A model generated the notes under the pieces. That model was not told the origin of the DNA. It made no database searches and saw nothing but the letters and a program-made list of their open reading frames with translations. This document shows, piece by piece, positions 58,153 through 64,000 of a stretch of 64,000 bases of DNA. Within the stretch, counting starts at the first letter, position 1; each line of letters starts with the position of its first letter. The position numbers and the translations under genes are program-made. The DNA comes from Leisingera sp. ANG-M1 (GTDB taxonomy: Bacteria > Pseudomonadota > Alphaproteobacteria > Rhodobacterales > Rhodobacteraceae): the NCBI RefSeq assembly GCF_000813745.1, contig NZ_JWLC01000008.1, forward strand, positions 356,143 through 420,142, read 5' to 3'.

Positions 58153-58731
58153 TCAGATGAACCTTACCATCAGGAAACCGCCGAAGAGAACGACCATAAA
58201 GGCCGAAAAGACAAACCCGAGGCGGCGTTCAATGAAATCGCGGATCGGGGACCCGAATTGCCAAAGCAGCCCCGCGACGATGAAAAAGCGCAATGCCCGC
58301 GCAAGGATAGAGGTGGCAATGAAAGTGCCAAGCGGCATCCCGGTCCACCCAGACATTATGGTGATCACCTTGTAGGGGAACGGCGTGATGCCGGCGCCCA
58401 GAACTGTCCAGAAGCCGAAGTCATTGAACCGGGTGTTGAATTCTGCCATGGCATCTCCTTTGCCCATAGCTTCCAGCACCGGCTGGCCTAAGCTGTCATA
58501 GAAGAAGGAGCCGATCACATAGCCCAGAACCCCGCCCGCAACTGAGGCAACCAGCGCCACCAGAGCGACCAGCCACGCCCGGGAGGGGCGGGCCAGTATC
58601 ATCGGGATCATCAGCACATCAGGCGGGATTGGGAAAACGGAGCTTTCGACAAAGGCAACTGCAGCCAGCCACCAAAGTGCTTTGGGGTGATCAGCCAGAG
58701 CCATTGTCCTGTCGTATAGCGGTTTCAGCAT
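58153..58731 (-). CDS. YqaA-family (SNARE-associated/DedA-like) membrane protein
   Basis: A 192-aa membrane protein of the YqaA/DedA group. The conserved VESSVFPIPPDVLMIP motif and a later GAGITPFPYKVITIMSG are present. Several membrane helices follow. The start at 58731 (MLKPLYDRTMALADHP) is chosen; a longer frame adds 21 residues without a ribosome site. It is upstream of dsbB in the same operon. The function of this group in lipid scrambling is suggested for relatives, not shown here. Confidence 0.87.
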   Translation of the reverse strand: MLKPLYDRTMALADHPKALWWLAAVAFVESSVFPIPPDVLMIPMILARPSRAWLVALVALVASVAGGVLGYVIGSFFYDSLGQPVLEAMGKGDAMAEFNTRFNDFGFWTVLGAGITPFPYKVITIMSGWTGMPLGTFIATSILARALRFFIVAGLLWQFGSPIRDFIERRLGFVFSAFMVVLFGGFLMVRFI

Positions 58732-58894
58732 GTTTTGACCTGCGCTCTCAATGGCTTTGCTGTGGGAGGTGGCATGCGAACCTTGGTCCGTCAAGCTTTG
58801 CGGCCGATGAATTTGCCATGGACGGAATTTTCACTGGCGCAAGGCCGATTTGCCTCTGGACCTCCGGCGCGTGCTTGGCTAGGAACACTACGTG

Positions 58895-58980
58895 GCCCAA
58901 GTGGCGGAATGGTAGACGCAGGGGATTCAAAATCCCCCGCTGGTGACAGCGTGCCGGTTCGAGTCCGGCCTTGGGTACCA
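58895..58980 (+). tRNA. tRNA-Leu (anticodon CAA)
   Basis: A complete class II tRNA: acceptor GCCCAAG with CTTGGGT (a G-U at the end pair), anticodon loop TTCAAAA giving CAA, a long variable arm CGCTGGTGACAGCG and the T-loop TTCGAGT. CCA is encoded. It directly precedes prophage debris, the usual site for tyrosine-recombinase elements. Confidence 0.96.
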
Positions 58981-58988
58981 ATAAAAAC

Positions 58989-59022
58989 AAAGGCCTGCAG
59001 CGCGTTCTTGCTGCGGGCCTTT
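58989..59022 (+). terminator. Terminator after tRNA-Leu
   Basis: AAAGGCC pairs with GGCCTTT, continued by GCAGC / GCTGC with one mismatch, then a pyrimidine-rich tail GTCGTTCTTTC. It lies 8 bases after the tRNA. Confidence 0.75.
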
Positions 59023-59090
59023 GTCGTTCTTTCTTGTGGCTCCCACTTGCGACACCCACAGGCATGTTCTGCTCTTTTTCCGTTCAAAAC

Positions 59091-59757
59091 CTAGGTGCGG
59101 CGCATTTGGGCTGACCGCGAAAGCGTCTTGCGGCTTGCGCGCTTGCGGTAATAAGCTACCATTTCGGCGCTTGGACCGGTGACTGCTTGGATCTCCGCGT
59201 CACTGCAGCCAGCCTCAGTCAAGCAGATGATTGCCAATTTCCGCAACCCGTGCAGGACGAATGGTTTCGCCTTCTCGCCAAGACTGTTTCGCCAGCTGCG
59301 GAAGGCCTTTTCAATAGCGTCGTAGCCAAGTGGCTGTGACAGGTTTTTTGAGAGGACGTGACGGCTTCTGTTCAGCAGCTGATCGACGTACTTGCTCAGA
59401 TCTTCCGGGCAGTAGGTATCGAGGGCTTCTTCGGCCTTTTCGTCCAGGAGCTCCATCCATTCGCCGCGGAATTGGTCCCGGCGCGTCTGGATTGCCACGT
59501 TAGGGCGCTGCCCAATCCCGAGGATCGGTATTTGTCGGTTTTGCGCGGGGTTCCGAAAGCTTGTCATGGGTGGCGCGGATCGCTTGGCGGGGGGGGGGCG
59601 CCAACGTCTTTGCCGGCGTTCTTCTCCATGATCCGATCCATGGCTCTCCGGTAGGAGCGCTTGGTCCTTTCAGCAAGATCGGACTTAACCCTAGGGTTGT
59701 TCCGCCGCGACTTAATGAGCGCGCGCCAGGTGTATTTAGCGAGCTTGACGCCTGATC
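59091..59757 (-). pseudogene. Tyrosine-recombinase integrase, degraded
   Basis: The C-terminal 158 residues (59091-59567) keep the H-x-x-R block HGLRKL and the nucleophile tyrosine region EMVAYYRKRAS. The N-terminal arm, with KLAKYTWRALIKSRRNN and AERTKRSYRRAMDRIMEKN, sits in a different frame (59573-59755), and a middle piece (IRATHDKLSE) is in a third frame. A run of ten G (59589-59598) lies at one frame break. The first catalytic arginine region is missing. This cannot make an active integrase. Confidence 0.8.
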
Positions 59758-59861
59758 AGCAGGAATGGCACGCCGCATGGCGCGGGCAGAAAGCCGTTGT
59801 GGAGACCGTTGCGCAGGCGTTGGATGCCTGCGGCATCGAGTTCCGGGGGCAGATTGCATGA
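59730..59861 (+). pseudogene. 5'-truncated phage gene fragment
   Basis: The last about 43 residues of a plus-strand phage protein (LTPDQQEWHAAWRGQKAVVE and LDACGIEFRGQIA) are readable, with a stop that overlaps the next start (ATGA). Its 5' part is absent; the sequence upstream is the integrase remnant on the other strand. A deletion probably joined the two near 59750. Confidence 0.45.
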
Positions 59862-60480
59862 GCAACCCATGGATTAAGTTCTATACAGGTGATTGGCGGT
59901 CTGATCCCGCCTTGAGAAGGTGCCGCATGACAGCGCGCGGTTCTTGAATCGAGATGATTTGCCTGATGCATGAGGCCACCCCTTACGGCCACCTTTTTGT
60001 CAAAGGTCACTCCCCGACAGAGGCGCAACTCGCCGTACTGGTAGGAGCCCCGTCCGACCAAATCGCAGCATTGCTTGGCGAACTGGAAATGGCCGCATCT
60101 TCTCCCGCACGCTCGGGCGTCATCTACTCGCGGAAGGTGGTGCGAATGGCGAAGAAGGCGGCAACGGCTCGCAGTAATGGCCGTAAGGGTTGCAATGCAA
60201 GCCTTTCAAAACAAACGGCAAATAATCTGTTGGTTAGAGGTGAGGATACCGTGCCGGATACCCCCCCCGGAAGCCGGAGGCTAGAAACCAGAAGGTAAAA
60301 GAAGAAGCTAAAGCTTCTTCAAAAAATAGCGCGGAACCCGTCATTCGCGCTGAGGCCGGCAAGTTCCGCGACTACTGGCACAGCGTGGCCGGGCAGAAGG
60401 GCGTCAAGCTCGAATGGCTCGCCACATGCCGCAACTGGATGCGCAACTCCCAACCCCCCCCAAGATCATCCCCGGAGGCC
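59858..60480 (+). pseudogene. Phage replication-type protein, broken by a nonsense codon and frameshift
   Basis: The start MSNPWIKFYTGDWRSDPALR is typical of DUF1376-like phage replication proteins. An in-frame TGA at 59945-59947 stands where relatives have tryptophan (AARG-L-W-I-E-M pattern; here ARGS stop IEM). The frame then continues (HEATPYGHLFVKGHSPTEAQ) to an eight-C run at 60261-60268, after which the sensible reading moves to another frame (EAKASSKN, then KFRDYWHSVAGQKGVKLEW). At least two lesions, so it is not functional. Confidence 0.7.
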
Positions 60481-60483
60481 AAC

Positions 60484-60909
60484 ATGCAAAATCTCCCCGC
60501 GACCCCGACCGGCTTCAACGCGTTTTCACCGCAACAGCAACAGGCACCTCGGGCCAAGATTGGGGGTAGGGCGCAGGCTATTCTCGGCCAGTTCTGGCAC
60601 GACGCTGAAACGCCCGGCGCCACGCAAGCAATTGAGAGGGAGGGCTGGATGGACGTTCTGGAGAACTGCAGCCACAGCGAGATCCGTGACGCCTGGCGCC
60701 ATTACCAGACCGACCCGGAAAACCGCTCCGCCCGCGGCCGCTTGGGAAAGCCCGACGCTGGCGCCATTCGATCGTTCATTCTTCGCAAGCGCCCCAAGCC
60801 TCAGCTGGTGCAGCCCGAGCCGGAGGAGCCCAAGGCGCCGCGCGTCACGGCGGAGCGGGCCAGCGACATCATGCGTGAAGTCGGTTTCGACCCGACGCCC
60901 GGCGGCTAG
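60484..60909 (+). CDS. Phage-type hypothetical protein
   Basis: A 141-aa protein of a type seen in roseobacter prophages; function not known. The ATG at 60484 follows GGAGG. The N-terminus is MQNLPATPTGFNAFSPQQQQ, then a helical middle (GRAQAILGQFWHDAETPGA, EGWMDVLENCSHSEIRDAWR) and a Pro-rich hinge before a C-terminal SDIMREVGFDPTPGG. The same frame is open through the broken gene upstream because of a frameshift there. It appears intact, although its neighbours are not. Confidence 0.6.
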   Translation: MQNLPATPTGFNAFSPQQQQAPRAKIGGRAQAILGQFWHDAETPGATQAIEREGWMDVLENCSHSEIRDAWRHYQTDPENRSARGRLGKPDAGAIRSFILRKRPKPQLVQPEPEEPKAPRVTAERASDIMREVGFDPTPGG

Positions 60910-60950
60910 CTGCACAAGTGCACGGACACCCAGCACAGGACCGGTGCAGA

Positions 60951-61277
60951 ATGACCTGGTACCTGGGCATCACCACCACCCAGAAAGGCACCCTCCCGCG
61001 CAACCTGCATTTCGTGGTGGAGACGGGCGAGGGGCCAGAAATCGTGAGCCAGAAGCAAGGGGAGTTCACCGTCGAGCGCCAGCCGCGGGCTCTCGGAGTC
61101 GAGGCCTTCGCCCCGCGCAAGATCGAGTTCAAGCGCCAGGGGAAGAAACGCTGCGCCGAGCCGGTCACCAGCGCTTACCTGCCGGGCTACATCTTCGCGG
61201 ATATCCCGCCCATGGTTCAGGCTGCCCATGATGTGCATCCGATGATCGAGGTGCGCGCGCAGATGTTCGGCCAGTGA
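60951..61277 (+). CDS. NusG-like N-terminal domain fragment
   Basis: A 108-aa protein resembling the NusG N-terminal (NGN) domain: it starts MTWYLGITTTQKGTLPRN and has FAPRKIEFKRQGKKR and AYLPGYIFADIP, the usual NGN ending. The expected KOW domain is missing and the C-terminus (VHPMIEVRAQMFGQ) looks like a frameshifted tail. It is likely a truncated phage antitermination protein. There is a start codon but no strong ribosome site. Confidence 0.5.
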   Translation: MTWYLGITTTQKGTLPRNLHFVVETGEGPEIVSQKQGEFTVERQPRALGVEAFAPRKIEFKRQGKKRCAEPVTSAYLPGYIFADIPPMVQAAHDVHPMIEVRAQMFGQ

Positions 61278-61754
61278 TTGACCCGTTGGATGTGAAGGGG
61301 GCGGCGTAGGAAAGGACGCGGGATGCTCTGGCCTTTGGCTGCGCAGATGAGCGATCAACGCCTCAAAGGACTTGGATCTCTGGGTGACAGCAGTGCTCAA
61401 GTCCAATGGACTTCATTTCCAGATGAGATGACGCCGGTCTCGGCTATGAAAAACCTTGGTTTCATGGCTTTTGGGGACTTTAGAGGGGCCATATACCAAA
61501 GGTTTATATCGTTTGGCCAAGGGTTTATACGCTTTGGCCTTGGGTTTATTGCTTCTTTGCCTGCTTGAGTGCAGTCAAGGCGTATGCAGCCAAGAGTTGC
61601 GCGTGTTGCCGGTGCGGCGGCGCGCTGAGGCGGGAACCAGGCTTAGCTCAGAATGTAGCAAGGTGTTTTAGAGGCGCCGTTGTCTGCCTGAGTTCCAAAC
61701 GCCCGAAATAAAAGAATGGTGCCCTTGGGGGCCGAGGCACACAGGAGAGAGCGG
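61278..61754. other. Stretch between the prophage remnant and the RTX gene
   Basis: About 480 bases without a credible gene. It contains a 21-base near-repeat (61498-61539) and a short third copy, and ends with the leader of the RTX gene. The rest looks like decayed phage DNA and promoter sequence. Confidence 0.4.
61498..61560 (+). repeat. Imperfect 21-bp tandem repeat, about 2.5 copies
   Basis: Units at 61498-61518 and 61519-61539 match at most positions (shared GGTTTATA and GTTTGGCC/CTTTGGCC parts), and a partial third copy begins GGGTTTATT at 61542. The period is like that of replication iterons, but there is no Rep gene nearby. Meaning is unknown. Confidence 0.55.
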
Positions 61755-64000
61755 GTGGTGAAAACTGTCACAACGGATGCTGAGGCCTTTGCCATCTACG
61801 AGGCATTTCTCCGGGCTGCCGAAGAAGGCAACGAGCCATTGCTGGACCTCAGCGATACAGGATTCTATGGCAGCAGCGGCGAGGGGCTTTCGGCGGCGGA
61901 ACTGCAGCAGGAGAACATTGACCTCTCTGCACAGCTGATTGCTGGGGAACGAGGCGTAGGCGCCTCCAGTCCGGTGTCCGTCCAGGCGGTCAGTCAGATC
62001 GCCGAGGCGCTGATGGCGCAGGTCAATGACGCTACGGGGCTGGCGGCTGAGCCGGATGCAAATTTCACCGTTGCGGAGCGGGAGGCACAGGCCGAGCAGC
62101 TGTCAGCTGACATGATCGCTCAGTTCGAAGCCCAGATTGCAACCGACCCTTCGGCCGCTGCCTACCTTCCCAGCACTCCGGAAGAGAAGGTGCAGTTCAA
62201 TCAGGGTGTTCTGAATGCTATGGAAAACCTCGCTGATGCGAGGGCCTTTGCCCAGAAGCTGCTGGCGGGCGATACCAGCCCTGAAAACATCGGGCTTGCA
62301 GTTGCAACCGCGGTCCGGGCAGCAACATCGATCTTGAAAGTGTTGCCGCTGCCGCCCGCGGCAAAGGCGGTGGTGAATGTTGTCAACATGGCGACCTACC
62401 TTGCCCCTGGCATCGTTGCCGCTGCCAAAGGGGACGGGGACCCCGCCGAGCTGCTGACCATCGCCCTTCAAATGACAGCTTCAATCTTGAGCTGGGGGGT
62501 GTCTGACTATTTCTTTGATTACATCGCCCCTGTCATTATCTCTGCGGCGGTCAATGCTGAACTAGGTGCCAACGGACTGATCGACCTGTCGCCGGCAGCT
62601 GTGACACAGGGCCTTATTGAGGCGGCAGTGCATGACAACGGCGGCACCCTGCCGGATTGGTGGTACAGTGCTTCCGGCGGCAGCAGCGGCAATGAGACCT
62701 CCAGCCGGGCCCAGGTCATTGCCGACGCATATGGCGGGTTCACCAACAGCCAAAGCTACTTTGCCACCCTGTCAGCGGACATCCGGGCGAAGTACGGTGT
62801 CTACGGAAAGTATTACCAGGAGCTGACCCTGGATATTGACCCGAACCTCGGTGAAACACGGTATTATTTCGCCTTCGACGGGCGTTTTGAAACCCGGCCT
62901 ACTTTGTCGGCCTCAAACATTGTTTTCCCAGGCGTTGATCCGAACACCACCAACCCCTGGGATTTTATCCACCTGTCGAACAATCCCGCTGTGATCAATG
63001 GCGGGTTGTATATACTGGAAAAGGACGCGGCGGCCTACAGTACCAGCGATAATGCAGATACCGTCTATGCCCCAGCGGGCCGGCCGGTCAATCTGCTGGG
63101 GGGCAATGACAGCTTCAATTTTGCCCAGGACGGCGGAGGAGGCACTGCAGTCAGCGCTTACTACCGGAGCTCCTCGGTTGGCAGTATTGATGGCGGTGAC
63201 GGCTGGGACTTGTTGAGCACCGCGGGTCTGACCCAGGGCAATCCGGACGGCTATACTGGCGACATCGTGGTGGATCACAACACGGTGCGCTTTGTTAAGG
63301 GCGAGTTCTACGGCGCCGATGCCTCGAATTTCCGCATTTTGGCCACTCATTCTAATTTCGAAGAATTCCATGTGGGCGACCTGCGCCTGTTTGACATGCG
63401 CCAAGCGGCGCACAGCATCAAACTGGTCACCGCGGATTCCTTTGACGCTGTCTCCTTTGCCGAAATTTACGGCAGCAGCCACGGCGACACGCTGATCATC
63501 GACACCGGGCGCCTGATCTCCAATGTGGCCAGCCACGGCAACTTTGGCGCACAGAATGTCTCGGTGGATGCCGGCACCGGGCATGACTATGTGGCGGGCG
63601 AACTAGTCGATGGCGCTTCGTACGAAGGCGGCAGTGGCATAGATACCTTTGAGATCCTGGCGCCTGACGTGACTGGCGTGCCTGCGTGGCCTGCCGACTA
63701 TGTCGCAGGCTATAGTGTCACGTTTCTGGACTTGGAAACCGGCTCAAGCTGGATGCGCAGCCATGCGACGGAGCACAATCAGTTTGGCAATGTTATTTCT
63801 GATACCGCAGTGCATTTGGATACGCAGGCGACGGTCACCGGCTTCGAATGGGCAGTTGGAAGCCAATATCACGACACGATCTACGCACTGAACTCCGGCT
63901 CGCGTCTGCGCGGCCAGGGCGGCAATGACGTGCTGCACGGGCGTGACGGTAGTGATCAGCTTTATGGCGGCGATGGCAATGATGCGCTGCAGGGCGGCGG
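61755..64000 (+). CDS. Large RTX (calcium-binding repeat) protein, 3' end outside window
   Basis: A continuous frame from a GTG at 61755 (MVKTVTTDAEAF, AGGAGA upstream) to the window end, 748 codons visible. An ATG at 61716 is an alternative start. The first 300 residues are mostly helical and acidic, with a hydrophobic stretch near 175-230 (VLPLPPAAKAVVNVVNMATY, then LAPGIVAA). A beta-rich part follows, and the last visible residues are RTX nonapeptides (GGNDVLHGR, GSDQLYGGDGNDALQGG). Such proteins are exported by type I secretion; transporter genes are not visible. The function of the N-terminal part is not recognised. Confidence 0.88.
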   Translation, partial: MVKTVTTDAEAFAIYEAFLRAAEEGNEPLLDLSDTGFYGSSGEGLSAAELQQENIDLSAQLIAGERGVGASSPVSVQAVSQIAEALMAQVNDATGLAAEPDANFTVAEREAQAEQLSADMIAQFEAQIATDPSAAAYLPSTPEEKVQFNQGVLNAMENLADARAFAQKLLAGDTSPENIGLAVATAVRAATSILKVLPLPPAAKAVVNVVNMATYLAPGIVAAAKGDGDPAELLTIALQMTASILSWGVSDYFFDYIAPVIISAAVNAELGANGLIDLSPAAVTQGLIEAAVHDNGGTLPDWWYSASGGSSGNETSSRAQVIADAYGGFTNSQSYFATLSADIRAKYGVYGKYYQELTLDIDPNLGETRYYFAFDGRFETRPTLSASNIVFPGVDPNTTNPWDFIHLSNNPAVINGGLYILEKDAAAYSTSDNADTVYAPAGRPVNLLGGNDSFNFAQDGGGGTAVSAYYRSSSVGSIDGGDGWDLLSTAGLTQGNPDGYTGDIVVDHNTVRFVKGEFYGADASNFRILATHSNFEEFHVGDLRLFDMRQAAHSIKLVTADSFDAVSFAEIYGSSHGDTLIIDTGRLISNVASHGNFGAQNVSVDAGTGHDYVAGELVDGASYEGGSGIDTFEILAPDVTGVPAWPADYVAGYSVTFLDLETGSSWMRSHATEHNQFGNVISDTAVHLDTQATVTGFEWAVGSQYHDTIYALNSGSRLRGQGGNDVLHGRDGSDQLYGGDGNDALQGG

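Larger units (their letters stand above)
59023..61680. mobile_element. Decayed prophage or integrative element at tRNA-Leu
   Basis: Next to tRNA-Leu lie a broken tyrosine integrase (minus), a broken replication-type gene, a phage-type hypothetical, and a NusG-like fragment, all lacking head, tail or lysis genes. Together they are the remains of an element inserted in the tRNA gene. I looked for a copy of the tRNA 3' end further along and found none in the window, so the far boundary is unset; the RTX gene may or may not belong to it. Confidence 0.7.

Noticed and set aside
59945..59947. TGA in the phage gene read as selenocysteine
   Set aside because: The position corresponds to tryptophan in the family pattern, no SECIS-like hairpin was seen, and the gene carries another frameshift.
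58981..64000. A direct repeat of the tRNA-Leu 3' end as an attachment site
   Set aside because: I scanned by eye for the last 10-20 bases of the tRNA and found no convincing second copy in the window.

Overview
The window looks like chromosomal DNA of a marine alphaproteobacterium of the Roseobacter group (Rhodobacteraceae), most like Leisingera or Phaeobacter. The reasons are the high GC content, the long SUF operon with two cysteine desulfurases, a TmpA/TmpB pair of the kind characterised from Leisingera caerulea, an IalB-family protein, a class II DAHP synthase, a pyrrolysine-free MttB homologue and an RTX protein. The genus is an inference from gene families; no database search was run.

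Layout. 1-7332: SUF iron-sulfur assembly operon (desulfurase, sufB, UPF0145 protein, sufC, sufD, two membrane proteins, sufS), tightly packed with overlapping starts and stops and closed by a terminator. 7349-10712: convergent tmpA-tmpB-cupin operon for a quaternary-amine phosphonate, with a divergent LysR gene. 10736-18877: tRNA-Arg(CCG), a MepK-like peptidase divergent from an L,D-transpeptidase, an lpxD-ACP-ketosynthase cluster, an IalB-family protein and a HerA-like ATPase. 18994-24588: branched-chain amino acid/amide ABC transporter with an extra small secreted protein encoded between livF and livH. 24775-32214: PQQ-type sugar dehydrogenase, small exported protein, GlxA-type regulator, class II DAHP synthase, PAS protein, YicC, guanylate kinase and gamma carbonic anhydrase. 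32286-39780: complete phosphate regulon phoR-pstSCAB-phoU-phoB with a three-unit Pho box before pstS. 39848-46065: LysR and glutaryl-CoA dehydrogenase, an MttB homologue and two small outer-membrane barrels. 46368-58731: cysS-cimA and housekeeping or amino-acid genes, including an arginase and ornithine cyclodeaminase pair with a divergent Lrp regulator. 58895-61700: tRNA-Leu(CAA) followed by a decayed prophage (broken integrase, broken replication-type gene, NusG-like fragment). 61755-64000: start of a large RTX protein that runs off the window.

How the genes work together. The phosphonate operon (7349-9744) and the pst/pho regulon (32286-39780) are two phosphorus-acquisition routes: TmpA and TmpB should release phosphate and glycine betaine from 2-trimethylaminoethylphosphonate, and Pst imports free phosphate. 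The MttB homologue (42731-44281) may also act on methylated amines. Arginase plus ornithine cyclodeaminase give a short arginine to ornithine to proline route. CimA gives a threonine-independent entry to isoleucine.

Most of the window is well-conserved core genome. The parts least explained by known biology are the cupin coupled to tmpB, the secreted protein in the liv operon, the lpxD-ACP-ketosynthase cluster, the hairpin-bracketed region at 16992-17206, and the non-RTX region of the terminal RTX protein.
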